A stretch of 64,000 nt of DNA from Undaria pinnatifida (taxonomy: Eukaryota > Sar > Phaeophyceae > Laminariales > Alariaceae). Below, piece by piece: positions 12,426 through 24,150 of this stretch (position 1 is the first letter of the stretch; each line of letters opens with the position of its first letter). Below the pieces are notes generated by a model that was not told the origin of the DNA, did no database searches, and saw only the letters and a program-made list of their open reading frames with translations. The position numbers and the translations under genes are program-made. The stretch lies in assembly GCA_012845835.1 (NCBI GenBank), contig JABAKD010000020.1:7457915-7521914 (forward strand), given 5' to 3'.

Positions 12426-13731
12426 TGTTCGCTGCACGAACATATCCACTTTCGCGTCGAGTGGTCGCCATGAGAGCGTGGTGTCCAACATCAACCATCC
12501 CCCCGCCTTTGCCGGCAGGATTAAGGAGTCGTTTCAAGAGTACAAGAGCAAGTTGCTCGTCTGCTTGCCTCTCCACCGTAAGGCCATATTTGCCGTGTTT
12601 GAAGGCAAGGCCCAGCCACCATAATCTATTCTGGGCAGCTCCGACACCGCGACGCTAATGTTGTCGCTGAACACACGTGATTACAGGAAATCCAAGATCT
12701 ATCGAGGGTTCTGCTTCTCACCACATCTGTCTCCGCCAACAACGCCATCAAGCGTTGGAGGGGAAGCGGCCAGAAGATGGAACAGGACACGGAAAGCTGG
12801 CGTGGAAGGCTCTGCGTGGAAGGCTATGACTGAGAAGTACAACGACCATACTAAGGACCCCGGCCAAGATTGCCACGAGGAACTCGTCAGCACGAAGATG
12901 GAGCCGGGCCAAGATCCAGACGACTTCCGTTTCGTTCTGAACGAATACCGTGACCTCCTAGAGGAAATAGGATTGACAGTACACAACGAGAGGGTCGATG
13001 GCCGCATTCTCCAAGCCCTTCCGCACAGGCACGAGAGGGTACGAACCACCAGCTGCGAGAGGCGGGACTTGGAGGTGGACGATATTCGGCACATAGTACA
13101 CACTGTGTACATCGACAACCTTTCGCGCTAGCTGCCAGCGCTGAGCCGGTCGCAGGCCACGGCTGGTGGGCACACCGGCAGTGATGTGCAGCGCAACTAC
13201 TGCAAATGATTCGGACTCATCACGCAGGACTGCGCCATTCTGAAGAAGGAGCACCGGCGTGTGCCCAATCCGGGGGGTCGGCGACATCAGCCAAAGCAGC
13301 ACTTGCCTCGCCACGGAAAAGCAGGACCAGGAGACGCGAGGAGAGGGGGATAAAACATTCAGTGGTGCTTTGTCCATAAAAGTACCAACCATAGCGATGC
13401 GGACTGCCGCAACCAACAATCGTTGCGGCGGTTCAAATGCCGGTAGAGCCCCAACTATACCGCTAACTACATCGACCACCCGATATCGTTCAGCGCAGAT
13501 GAAGCGCCGACGGAGGAGGAACCATTTTGGCCATTTGGCTCCACGGATGGACCAGTCGACACCAGCGAGTTGTTTGGATGTTTCGACGGCGTCAGCGGAG
13601 AAGAGAATGACGAATTGCTCTTCATGGTCGATACTATACGCGTGTTGTCCGAGGCAGTACCAAGTAAGTTGTTTGGATTCGTCAGCGTCAGTTACAACAT
13701 ATTGAAGACATACAGCAGCAGGTATCAGTAG
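12426..13731 (+). pseudogene. gag: Copia-type gag pseudogene
   Basis: The N-terminal part (about 12490-12624) reads PPAFAGRIKESFQEYKSKLL, a gag start. After a frame change, the frame from 12658 carries AWKAMTEKYNDHT, the conserved EPGQDPDDFRF block and LQALPHRHERVRT, typical of gag proteins of Copia-like elements. After a stop at 13131 the same frame continues for 600 bases. It includes a CCHC-like zinc knuckle (NYCK, stop, FGLITQDC; first cysteine changed to arginine), a second Cys/His motif (WCFVHKSTNHSDADC) and the acidic stretch TEEEPFWPFG. Internal stops lie at about 13131, 13207, 13352 and 13445. No protease, integrase or RT follows, so the element is truncated. It is a different gag from the one at 49914. 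Confidence 0.75.
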
Positions 13732-14095
13732 TAGTGTAGCCTTAGCAGTATATCATACTAACGACGGTACTAATAATAATGGTAGTTGATCGAATCGTAT
13801 GAGTATTGCATTTCCAAGATGTACACTAGGTCATTATGATTCGCCCGTTTTAAAAACATATTAAACAATACAACAGCAGCAGTAAAACACCTTGTCAACA
13901 ATAATACTGATACTACCATATGTAACAATGAATTGTATATTCTTTTTGGCCTGGGTGTACTCTGCTGTAGACTTCGCTCATCATGCTGTTGATGTGTCTA
14001 CGCCAGTGAGTGCTACGGTAGGGACAACCCGTGGTGAGAATCGACAGGACGCCGTCTTCTAAACAAAGAAGATAAAACCAAGGGTACGCGCGGTA
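13732..14095. other. Unassigned spacer downstream of the gag pseudogene
   Basis: No pol sequence continues from the gag. A minus-strand frame (13913-14224) has a cysteine- and histidine-containing tail but no recognisable family. Confidence 0.35.
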
Positions 14096-14485
14096 ACGAA
14101 GGCACCGGTGGGTACCGGACGGAAACGGTTTGGATTTTTTCTCGGTCTTCCCGTGCGACGATACAGGAAACGTTTCCCGTTTGTTTACGGCAGGACGGGA
14201 ATAGGACAGGAAGGCGGAAGACATTTGGTTGAGGGTAAGGGGCGGGAGTCCACGAGGGTTTGGCCGGCCGGGATCATGGAACGGGTCGGGAACAAGACGG
14301 GAAATCGGTCAGGTACATAGGCGGGAAATCGGTCGGGAACATGGTCGAGAATCGGTCGAGAAGATATTCGGAAAAACGCTCGGAAACACAGTCGGGATAT
14401 TGGTCGGGAATGTAGTCGGAATATGGCCGGGAGATGCAGTCCGGAATGGTTGGGGACAAGATCGGGAACGAGGGCTGGAGACAAT
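14096..14485 (+). repeat. TCGGGAA short-unit satellite, array 1
   Basis: The motif GGTCGGGAA, with variants such as AATCGGTCGGGAAC and GTCGGGATATT, recurs every 10-20 bp from about 14275 to 14475, with looser copies before that. Both strands look open over short distances because the repeat lacks stops in some frames. The same motif family forms a second array at 22340-22590. Confidence 0.65.
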
Positions 14486-14689
14486 GAACGGTTAAAAATA
14501 AGAAAGATTTTTTTGGAGTGCTATTTGCTCAAACAAGCTCTTGCCGCCATCTATTACGTGAAGAAACAAGCTATATTTTACGGGTTTGTTTTGATTTTGT
14601 TATGCTGCAAAAACCTTTTCAAGCACGTATTTATAGACTCATAGGTGAAGTTTATATAAAATAATACAAAAAGGCGGGGGGTGAGGGAA

Positions 14690-15600
14690 TTAACAACACT
14701 CGAACTTAAACGGACAAACAATCTTCTCTGTGTGTGGTGTCGTCACATTATGCCGTCTGGTCTCCTGTTCACGAAAATGTCGTGTTCGTTAATATCATGG
14801 CGTTTTCCGCGGGGGCGGAAGGATGGAAACTGGCGGCTCTCCGTCGTCCCGTTTCCCCTGCCCCCCCCGCTCCCCTGCTCCTATCGTGGCTATTATACGC
14901 GGCTGACCTGCCCTCCACACCAGACAGAAAACCTCAACTATCGGAAGCCCCCCCCCTCCCCCCGAAGAAGCAAATCAACGAGAGAAGAAGGAATACCCTC
15001 CCCCCTCCCTTCCTTCCCGTCCTCCTGTCGCCCCCTTATTTCTCCCGGCTTTAATCCACCTGCTCGTGGAGCAATCGGGTGCGTGGTTGGGAGATTGGGA
15101 TCGGTGTCCCCTCGTGCTGCCTCTCTACCCCTTTGCTCCTGCCGTTGATATTCCCCCTACTGCTACTGCTACTACTGTCTCAACTGCGTGGGCACTTTTT
15201 CCTGCTACCTTGTCGCGTCGGATACTCGCTGCTGCTGTTCTTCTGCTGTACTCCGCTGATGCTGCCGATATTCTCCTATGTTTCATCACTCTTTCCCTTG
15301 GAACCACCTCCCCCCCCTCCTACAGCTCGGCTCTCGGATATTTTGTCTCCCTTCCAACAAACTCCAGGCTCTTCATCCATTCTTCAATTTTGGTCTCCTC
15401 TTCAAGAAATATGTGTGTTCATTGATATAATTACGTTCTCCGCGGGGGAGGGGGATGAAAACTAGTATATACCCCTCGTCCCGTTTTCCCTGCCCTCCCC
15501 CCTCCCCCGTTCCTTGTCCTGGCAATTTTACGTGCCTGACCTTCTCTCTACACCCGACGGATAACCTCAACAATCGTGAGCCCATTCAGGGGCAGCGTTC
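14690..15600 (+). repeat. Pyrimidine-rich repeat related to 21390-21900
   Basis: The block around 15090-15400 (GTGCTGCCTCTCTACCCC, a CTGCTACTGCTACTAC stretch, GTGGGCAC, GGAACCACCTCC) aligns with 21575-21850 in the same order. The internal pair around 14740-14900 and 15400-15560 also shares phrases (CGTTTTCC/CTCCGCGGGGG, CCCCTCCCCC). It is an old dispersed repeat with no retained frame. Confidence 0.55.
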
Positions 15601-16340
15601 AATCCCTGCACCTACTATTACTCTACCTCGCCCCACCCCATCTTGTCCCTTGCCCCGGCTGTCTACTAGGCGCCCCTTTCCTTCCTACTAGAACCCTGGA
15701 TACCCGGAGGGGATATTCCATGGTAGACCTCACGTACCCCCTGAATGCGTGCGACGCCCACTTCATTTTTCTCTGGACCACCAGCGACTGTGTTCCCATC
15801 TTCACCAGCCTTGTCGTTCCCCATATATTTCCGGAGTGCGGCGCGAATTCCTCCGGAACCTGTTCCCCACACCCCCTTCTCATTCTCCCTCGATTTTCTC
15901 CCAGCTCTCTCCAGTACGCCCCATAAAAAGATCGTCGCTTGCTCTCTCGTTCATACCCCCCCATCATCCTCTGCTCCTGAACGCCATTCGCGGGACCTTC
16001 TCCCTCCCAAGAATCGTCCTCCCGTAGTACTTGACCAGTTCGACCATTACGTCCACTACGTTTCCACCCTCCCCCCCCCTCCAACTCCCCCGGTTCCACT
16101 TGTTCTTTGTTCTCACGGCTACCACCCCTTTCTATCCTCTGGTCCCCTTTACCCCTTTGTAACGGATCTCCGCCGTATATTCTGCCTTTTTCCTTCCCGG
16201 TCTCCAACTCCACCCCTTTGTCGAGGAAGGCCACGTCTCTCCTCCTCAAGCAGAAGATCCTGGTGCACCTCCCTCCCTTTCTCCGCGAACAACTCCGTGG
16301 CGCTCGACGAGAGCTGATACGCCAAGGCCAGTCCAATCAA
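15600..16340 (-). pseudogene. Eroded minus-strand retroelement coding fragment
   Basis: On the minus strand, the piece between about 15880 and 15640 (GGIRAALRKYMGNDKAGED and onward) aligns with the minus-strand frame at 30567-30283 (GGVRATLREATKLAAGG and onward). Both end in a P/RQPG(Q/K)GTRWGG-like stretch. Gaps and frame changes separate them. The shared order suggests a once-coding segment of one element family, possibly gag-like. I do not recognise the protein. The 237-codon frame at 16336-15623 is mostly low-complexity charged sequence and is probably not an intact gene. Confidence 0.4.
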
Positions 16341-17660
16341 CCTGACCCTCCCCCCCCCATCCCCCACTCTCGATGCTTTCCTCCATCACTCTGTGATTAT
16401 CTCCCACGTCAGCGCCATCCTCACACACGCATGGTGCTCGTCTTGACGCCGTCTTGATTATTTCTTTCACTACCTTGATCCTAAAGTGCTGCCGAGGCAG
16501 TGACAGCGCCCCCCCACTGCTCGTGGTAGAAGTTAACCGCCATCAGGTTCCCTACAACGGTTGCCTCCTTATTCTTCTTTTTCGCGCAGCATTAGGTCCC
16601 GAACTTTGTCAGCTCATCCATCAACCCCACTAGTCCACTTCCACCCCCAACCAGATTATATTCCCTCTCACGAGCCTCCAGCTCACCCACATTATCCACC
16701 TTGCGAATATGTCCTTCGGGTTGACTTCGCAAGTGGCCCAAGTGCGTAGCTGCACGCAAATCTCCGAACACTTGCCCGCTCCTTCCACCTCATGCTCATG
16801 GGCCTGCCACGGGACTACGGGGCATTCGTTGGTCAGACTCGATTACATTCCATTCCCCTTCTCCCTCGGTACCCCGCCTGCTCACACTATCTGCACCCCG
16901 CGAACGTGTTTTGAATCCCCTATATGCCCCAACACCCACAAGATTCTCGTCATCTCTCCCGATCTCACTTTTCCTTTTCCCCCCTGCAAATGCTTCCCCC
17001 ACTGGACCGCCGAAACCCTATCTCCTCCTCATCGGCACCGGCTCCCCCCATCCTCGCCGCCCTCTTCCTCCTGGTCACTATCACCACGAACGCCCTCATC
17101 ACCATCCCCAGCAGCTTCACAATACTGATCGATAACCGGTTCTCGATCCCTCTCCTCTTACTTCTGATAGTCACAGCTCTCTCTTCCCTGGTCAAATTAT
17201 ACCTCCAATACCCCCGTCCCCAGGTCCGACCGCCCTACCGCCTCTAATGAAGCGTCCGGAGCCATGTCTGTTGGTGGGGATGTTTCGGGAACCAGAAGAA
17301 TATCGCCACCGACTCCTCTCCTCTCCCCGCCAAGGCTTCCGTCAGGCAACCTGATCTACCACTCCACGTCTGATATGATCTCCTCCGTCAGATCCAGCAC
17401 CCTCCATTCTTCAGTCTTTTTCCTACCCCTTCCCACCACCTTCTTTTTTCTCGCCCATTCATATACAGCTTTCTCAGCGGCAAAAGCCGTCGCGCCCCTC
17501 CCAACGCCTACCCCACCTTCCCCAAGCCCCCTCCTTTCTTTAGCAACATCTCTTCCCTCAATTCTGCCACGACCCCCAACCGTCGATGCTTCTCATCTGC
17601 GTCTCCCTTCGTCTCCCCCAGGCGCGCCATCGCGCCGCTCCACAGCAGGACCGCCTCCCG
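16341..17660. other. C-rich anonymous DNA
   Basis: The + strand is strongly C/T-biased, which produces many overlapping Pro/Ser/Leu frames on + and Gly/Arg/Glu frames on minus. None shows a domain. Its relationship to the C-rich segments at 30-31 kb and 34.8-37 kb is plausible but I could not align it securely. Confidence 0.35.
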
Positions 17661-17982
17661 TTCTTCCTTGTTTGGCTCGTGCGCGGCTCGGTTGCTGCGC
17701 TCCGTCCCTCCTCCGCCCCGCAAGGTCCCTTTCCACCCTTTCGGCCCTGTTGCCGGCCCCTTCCCTGAGCGTGTGCATCCCGTTGCCGCTCGCTTCCCTG
17801 ATTTCTCGTTGCGCTGCCCCTTTTCCACTACCTCTCCCGTTCTGCTTTTGCGCGGCCCGGCCGCCGTCGCTTCGCCTCCCGCTCGCCTGCGTGGCCCTGT
17901 TCCCTTATCACTCTTTCGCCTCTATGTTCCTGGGTCGTCCTCCTCCGTTCTGTGCGTCCTCCTTGCCGGGTTTCTCACCGTC

Positions 17983-18915
17983 TGGTCGTGTATGTCCCCG
18001 TCGCCGCACCCCTCTTCACCCTTTCCCCCCCACCCGGTTGCCGCGTCCCCCGCCTGACTGGTCGTGTACGGCCCCGCTGCCGCCCCGTCCGCCCCCCCCC
18101 CCGCCCCATTGCCGTGCCCCTCCCCCCGTCTGATCGTGTACAGCCTCATCGTCCCCCCGCCCCCCCGCCCCGCCCCGCCCCGCCCCTTGTTATGGCACAC
18201 CCCGATTGCCGCTAAGCCCCCCCCGCCTGGTCGTTTACGGCCCCGTTTCCCCCTCCCCCACCCCCCATCCTTGTTTGCGCAGCCCTGTTCCGGCGTCCCC
18301 ACCCCGTCTGGTCGTGTACGGCCCGATTGCGACACATCTCTCCCCCGGCCCCGCTGCCCCGTCAACCCCCGCCCAGGTCGTGTAGGGCTCCGTTGCCGCC
18401 CCCCCCCCCCGTTCTTGTTTGCGCGGCACCGTTTGCTGTATCCCCTCCCCTTCTGGTCGTCGACGGTCCCGTTGACGCACCCTCTTCCCCCTTCTTGCGC
18501 GGCCCCGTTGCCGCGTGCCCCCGACGACCAGGTCGTGTACCGCCTCGTTGCTGCACACACCCTAACCTTGTTCGCGCGGTCTTGTTACCGCACCCCCCCT
18601 TGACCAGGTCGTGTACGGTCCTTTTCCCGCACCCCCTGCCCCCTTCTATGTTTGCGCGGCCTCGTTACGCGTCCCCAATCCGCCTGGTCGTTTACCGCCC
18701 CATTGCCGACCCCACCCCATCTCCCCGTTCATGCGCGACCCCGTTGCCACGTCCCCTCCCCGCCTGGGCGTGCACGGTCCCGTTGCCGCCCCCCGTGCCT
18801 CTGTGTTTGCGCGACCCTGTGGCCGTGCCCCCCCCCCGCCTGGTCGTGTACGGCCTCACTGCCGCACACCACCCCGCCCCCACCCCTTTGTTTGCGAGGC
18901 CACTTTGCCACCCAC
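17983..18915 (+). repeat. 76-bp GC-rich minisatellite, about 12 units
   Basis: The phrase TGGTCGTGTACGGCCCCG or a close variant begins at 17983, 18059, 18131, 18228, 18309, 18375, 18454, 18530, 18606, 18685, 18765 and 18841. Most spacings are 72-81 bp. Each unit also has a second half with TTGTTTGCGCGGCCCCGTTG. Units are diverged and separated by variable C-runs. Frames through it, such as the Gly/Arg-rich minus-strand ones, are products of the repeat. Looser units with TGCGCGGCCCCG continue to about 19500. Confidence 0.75.
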
Positions 18916-19950
18916 CCCCAATTTCGTCGAGCTCGCACACTGAGTAGCGTCGCCCTGCCCCCCTTTTCTCCGCTCGGTCATTTTCCCCCGAAGCCCTTCG
19001 TCGCCATTGCCACTCGCTTCCACTTCCTGGATATGTGCTGGCATTTTCCTGTACACTTCGCCCCCCCCCGCCGTTCGCGAACCCTTTTTCGTGTGTTCTC
19101 CTCTCCTTCTCACTCCCACCGCAGGGCAATTACTTCTCCCGTCTCGGGCACGGCTCCGTCACGGACGCTCCCACTCGTTTCATGTTTGGCTCCGTTACCG
19201 CCGATTCCCCCCTCCCTCCGAATGCGCGCCCCCCGTACAACGCGTCCCCATGCGCGGCCCCGCGCGCTCTTGCCCACGTTGTTCCGTGCGCGGCCCCGCT
19301 GTGCATTTCCCGGCCCATTCCATGCGCAGCCCCATTTCAGCACCTTCCTCCTTCCGTCGGAGTGCGCACTTCCCGTATTACGCCACGGCCCAACCTCGCA
19401 CTTCCGGGCTAAACCCGTTCGTTGCTCTATTCCCGCACACCTCTCTCTCCCTCGAGGGCTCTCCGACCGCCTCCCAGTGCGCGGCCCCGTTGAAGGACAC
19501 TTCTCCTCTTCCACGTGCCTTGCTACTGGCCGCACAGACCCCTTTTCCTCATTCCCCCCCACCTGAGTTCAACGGTTTGGTGGAGCCCCCCCTCCCACCT
19601 CACCCTTCTCCCTCTGCTTACCACACCTGGGGTTGGCCAGACCCAGACCCCTCTATCCTGCGCGATGTTCTCCGTACCGTTCCGGCGTACTCTCGTTGAC
19701 TCGTCTCCTCCCATTGTTTCCTGTTTGTTTCCTTGTATGTTTGTTTGTTTATTGTCCCTGACTCCATCCCACCGCGCGACCTCTTTTCTTACACCGGAAC
19801 TGGGCCCAACGTGTTGATTACGGACTCTACCCTGCTCGCCCCGTTCTTCCAAGACTCATTGCCTTAACTCGCCACCCCTCCCTCCCCGCGCCGTTGATCC
19901 CCTGTTTGTAAATGCACACGTATTTATGTATACGTTGCCCCTTTCCCCCC
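18916..19950. other. C-rich sequence with decayed minisatellite half-units
   Basis: GCGCGGCCCCG-like phrases recur near 19222, 19250, 19287, 19325 and 19475 without a clean period. A perfect run of more than 20 C lies near 19956-19975. No gene is recognised. Confidence 0.4.
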
Positions 19951-20029
19951 TCCGCCCCCCCCCCCCCCCCCCCCCTCACTCGGCGACCGTTGCAATCCGC
20001 CTCGTCCATGCCGTAGCAGTTGCACTTTA

Positions 20030-20183
20030 TACAAGTAGCAGAAGTGATATCGTAATCTCAGAGTAATAGCAATAGTAGTGATACTATTAGCGTAGTATAG
20101 CAGCATCAGCAGTAGTCGTAGTAGTAGTAGTGGCCGTAGTAGTACAAGGAGTAGAGGTAGTAGAAGTAGTAGAAGTAGTAGAG

Positions 20184-20229
<46 letters not shown>

Positions 20230-20710
20230 AAGTAGTAATGGCATAGTATTAAGACTGCAGGCCAGTATTTTAATACAGCTACCGCTATAGTGCTGTTTGT
20301 GCTTACTCGTAGCGGCTGTGTTGATATCGTGGAACACATCCCCAGCGTCGCTAACTGTCGCCGCTCGATCGATGAAAACATACAACTCCCCTGCCTTTCC
20401 ATGGTACATACAAAAGTAATACCATCGTAATCTCAAAGTAATACCAACATTAGTTGCAGTTGTAGAAGTAGTACAGTCGTAGAAGTTTTTGTGATAATGA
20501 CAGTAGTGATAGTAGTGAAAGTATTGAAATTAGTACAGTACTATTAACACTGCACGGTCAGTATGTTCACAGTACCCTTCTTCAAGCTGTAGAGCTGTTA
20601 GTGGTAGTAATTGTAGCGGCTCTGGTGAAACCATTGAACTCATCCTCAGTGGCGCTGTCACTGCTGTGATCAATGTAAATATACAATACTCCCCTGCTTT
20701 TTCACACGTC
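20030..20710 (+). repeat. Tandem duplication containing TAG/GTA microsatellites
   Basis: The block ATCGTAATCTCAGAGTAAT (near 20050) recurs near 20425. The block beginning with GACTGCAGGCCAGTATTTT-like sequence (20252) recurs near 20550. Both are followed by a CTCCCCTGC segment. Between them are (TAG)n runs, longest at about 20195-20230. The poly-leucine and poly-tyrosine minus-strand frames here are microsatellite translations. Confidence 0.65.
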
Positions 20711-21389
20711 CCATGCCTATTTTGGTGTTCCTATATCGTATATTACATCTAGAATGCATCCATTGTTGTCACCATCCCATCTCTTGATATCGTTATTGTT
20801 CAAACTCTAGGCCAGTATGGATCTGCCGCCCATCAATAATTGTGCAGGGCAACCCCTCCGAATGTCTGAACGCTGCTGGCATGATGTACCAGGTACCTAT
20901 TAAGTACGTGGTACATTATTATGGACAGGCCTAGAGTAGCCAAACAGGCAAGCCAGTAGATAAAAGTACCAAATTGCCCCCGGGATCCTCCCGGCCTCTC
21001 CCTCTCATACGAACTCCCCCTAAATCGAAATTTGGGTTCTCCCCTACGTACGTTTTTCTTGTTTTTCTTCACCTTTTCCTTTTTTTCGTGGCTCCTGACG
21101 TGGTGCATGGCTTCAGGGAACAACTCCCTATTGTACTCCTACGCCCTGGACTCGCCTAACTGTTTCTTCTCGGTATGCATCATAGTGTCGCAAACATTTC
21201 TCTACTCGTGAATCTCTGGAATATCCCGCTCGTTCGGCATCTCGATACTACAACGCTCTTCTACAGGTTTTCTACCAGTCAGTACCACTTGCTTCTCATC
21301 CACCCATCCACAGGCGATGTTGCTACAACACGTTCTCACCACGTTGTTGTGAGCTGTTTTGCAGTAGGTTGCCATCAATGACACTACCG
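20711..21389. other. Unassigned spacer
   Basis: No motif is recognised. GTACCAGGTACC-type palindromic sequence occurs at about 20887-20899, one of several in the window. Confidence 0.35.
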
Positions 21390-21905
21390 TCGTACGTGCT
21401 GTATCCCTGTTTTCCTATGCTCCATTCGTACGGGTCTCTCGATACTACTACTGCTGCCGCTCATGAGTTGCTGCTGCTGTTTCCACTGCTGGACCGAGCT
21501 ACATCTGCCACATTCCTGCCTCGTATGTAAATATATTGGTATGTAGTCTGTTTGGTATGTAAATTGCGATTGGTGTCCCCCGTGCTGCCTCTCTACCCCT
21601 TATACTCCAGCCGTTGTTTCTCCCCCGACTGCTACCGCTGCTGGTGTCTCTGCTGCGTGGGCACGTCTTCCTTCTACCATATACCGGTGTCGACTCCGAT
21701 ACTCGCTGCTGCTGTCCTTCTACTATACTATGCTGATGATGCTGCCTAGATCCTCCTATTGTTCAGCATTGTTTCCCCTGGAACCACCCCCTCCCCCCCC
21801 CCCCCCCGCTTCTACCCGTTCTCCAATATTTTTTTTCCGTTCCGCCAACCTCCAGACTGTTTACACAGTCGTACGTTTTTCTTTCTACCCAACAAAATTA
21901 TCAGT
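21390..21905 (+). repeat. Second copy of the pyrimidine-rich repeat of 15.1 kb
   Basis: It aligns with 15080-15400 through GTGCTGCCTCTCTACCCC, GCTGCGTGGGCAC, CTCGCTGCTGCTGT and GGAACCACC. It is diverged and without a retained frame. Confidence 0.55.
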
Positions 21906-22335
21906 ACACACCCCCAGAGTCAATGCTGATTCTTCATGCTAGAGACATTCAAATTATGTGGCCACAGACGGTGAAACAAACTAAACCAAAATCACAACAA
22001 CAGTCGCAATTCATCAAGGCAAAGCAAGCAAAATGCTAGCGTACCTGGTACCGGTACACAACAACAAAACAAGCCAGACCGTCAAAAAGAACGAAAAATG
22101 ATAGGAACAAAAGAACAGAAGAAAAATACTATTAATACATACCAGGTAGCAGGTACCTGATAATACCTATGAATAGACTACTACTGCTGCAGCTGGTTGT
22201 TGAATGCAAAGTTGGATAACCCAAATTGAAATAATCTAGTTGCATCCATACATAGTCCTATGATGGGAAAAAGATATACCCATGATAAGTGGGATGGGAA
22301 TCTCTGCCACTTATTAAGTGAGTTACGTGATGGTA
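21906..22335. other. A-rich spacer with GGTACC palindromes
   Basis: An adenine-rich stretch (CAACAACAAAACAAG and similar) lies at about 21970-22140. CTGGTACCGGTAC and AGCAGGTACCTG lie near 22048 and 22148. No gene is recognised. Confidence 0.4.
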
Positions 22336-22590
22336 GAAATTGTGTGCGAACGTCGGGATGGGATGGGAACAACTAGGTGGACGGCGGGACAGGGGAACTC
22401 GGGAATACGCATAACGTCGGGACGAGAAACGGTCGGAACGGGAACAAGATGTTGTAAGTCGGGACGGGAGACGGTGGGAACAGAGGCAGAGGTCGGGAAG
22501 GGGTCGGGAAGTGGCGGTCGAGAACGAAAAACGCTTGGGTTTCGCGTTCCCGTCCGAACCCGTTCCCGACCCGACCACATATTTTCCACC
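22336..22590 (+). repeat. TCGGGAA short-unit satellite, array 2
   Basis: The repeats GTCGGGA, GGTCGGAACGGGAAC and GGTCGGGAAGGGG are related to the array at 14275-14475. Its distal edge (about 22540-22580) carries the motif in the opposite orientation (CGTTCCCGTCC, CGTTCCCGACCC), so the array ends in an inverted arrangement that could form a hairpin. Confidence 0.6.
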
Positions 22591-23605
22591 CGACAATTAT
22601 CACATGGACCCTTTGATAAAACGTTTCATATCTCAAACACTTCCACGCAGTTGATATCACCTCATTATCTCTCTATAACCATCCATGCCGCTGCTCCAAT
22701 TCATCCCCCCCCCCCATCCTTCCCCACCACTTGCGCCATCGCCCAAACCTAGCACCACGCGTATAGCAAACCCCTATATCTATGCGACCTAACGCTGTCA
22801 AAACGCTTTCGCCCCAAGCCCCCCCCTCCTCCACCCTCTCGAACACTGCGCCCTCTCCTCACTGGTTGTACGCCTTACATCATGTACGTGATAAACTGGT
22901 GCATTCATTTTAAAAAACGTCAGATTTATCCCTTGAAGGATTTATGGTTTCCACGCACCTGTTGAGTTGCCTCGTCCGCCCCCCCCCCCCCCCCACCGCA
23001 CCCTCTTGTTCAAACCCAGGCCCCCACGCCTTAAAAAACTCCGCCCTCCCCTCACCGGATATACGAATTATAGGTTACACTTTATAAACTGATGTATTTC
23101 ATTCCACAGGTTTTTTGTGGCCCTCAAAATGGGTGTTATAGTTTCCGCGCACAGACTTACTAAGATCAACCTGTTGACCCTGATAGCTACACTGAAGTTC
23201 CAAGGGGACTCGCCGACCTATATTCTTAACGAGGACACGCAACCCGTAATACGCGCGATCGGAGTATCACACACAGGTTGCAAAGATGCGTTTCGACACT
23301 TCTTTCGATCTCACAGCTGGAGTGAATTTTTATTGTTATAATATCACCAAGAAAAATGGCAAACACCCCGTCCTCATACTTAATGACGGAGTGTATTTGT
23401 CGCAAATACGTGACAATTATTTTCTATAAAATGGGAATTTGGTTCTTCGATAAGAACGGGCCTTTTTCAGAATATAATCTACTTGATAAACGGATGCATT
23501 TCCTTTCACAGCTGTCAGATTTTGTCCCGCTTAAAAACAGGTTTATAGAGACAAACTCAGTAATACGCGCGATCTGAGGTTCACACGCAGCTTGCAAATA
23601 TGATA
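22591..23605 (+). repeat. C-tract family repeat, copy 1
   Basis: The modules appear in the usual order: the CACTTCCACGCAGTTGATATCACC block, poly-C, the GCGTATAGCAAACCCCTA block, poly-C, the GATAAACTGGTGCATTC and CAGATTTATCCCTTGAAGGATTTA block, poly-C, and the terminal module (23090-23340) with ACGCGCGATCGGAGTATC and GATCTCACAGCTGG. A shorter partial copy follows at 23346-23600. The family has no open frame of note. Confidence 0.75.
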
Positions 23606-24150
23606 TTTCTTGAGGAGTTTTCCTTGCGGAATCCTTGTCGATATGATCCTCAGAAGGAACAGGTATTTCTATCGCAAGACCCCGGCTGACAGCAGTATAA
23701 ACCCAGGTGGATAGTAGATTATCATATTGTTATCCAGCAAGTCTTGCTTATTTAGGTCAGGATACAAGAGTGATCGAGAGGGGGGAGGAGAGGACTTGGG
23801 GGGTTGGAAGCTTGGCTAGGGCTAAGCTCCAAACACCGGCTCTCGTACTGGCAAGGTATCCAAAGCTTTTTGCCACACGTCAATCCCGGGTGCAAGTTGC
23901 TAACCGTCTACGTCGGCCACTTCCACGAGGCCACGTGTGTGACTCGTTGCATACTTGAAGTGGGAGCAAGAGCCAACTCACAATACAACCCATCACATCG
24001 AGTCCTAGTGATCTCCTAGGAACCATCCTACTCATTATGGGAATGTGCAGCTGCCTATTATAAGTCAATTCGCGCAGGTAACGTAGCCTAAGGCAGGATG
24101 CTACCATCGTTATGTCGCTTGCATGCCCCGATCACGTGGTTCATTATACT
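23606..24150. other. Unassigned spacer
   Basis: No motif is recognised on either strand, and no repeat partner was found in the window. Confidence 0.35.

Noticed and set aside
15623-16336. 237-codon minus-strand frame as an intact gene
   Set aside because: Only about 80 residues align with another locus, in shifted frames. The rest is low-complexity charged sequence.
17264-18133. 289-codon Pro/Ser-rich open frame on +
   Set aside because: It lies in C-rich DNA running into the 76-bp minisatellite. All frames are long there because stops are rare in C-rich sequence, and no domain is present.
19924-20436. 170-codon minus-strand frame with a poly-leucine run
   Set aside because: The leucine run translates a TAG/GTA microsatellite. 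A membrane protein call would be an artefact.
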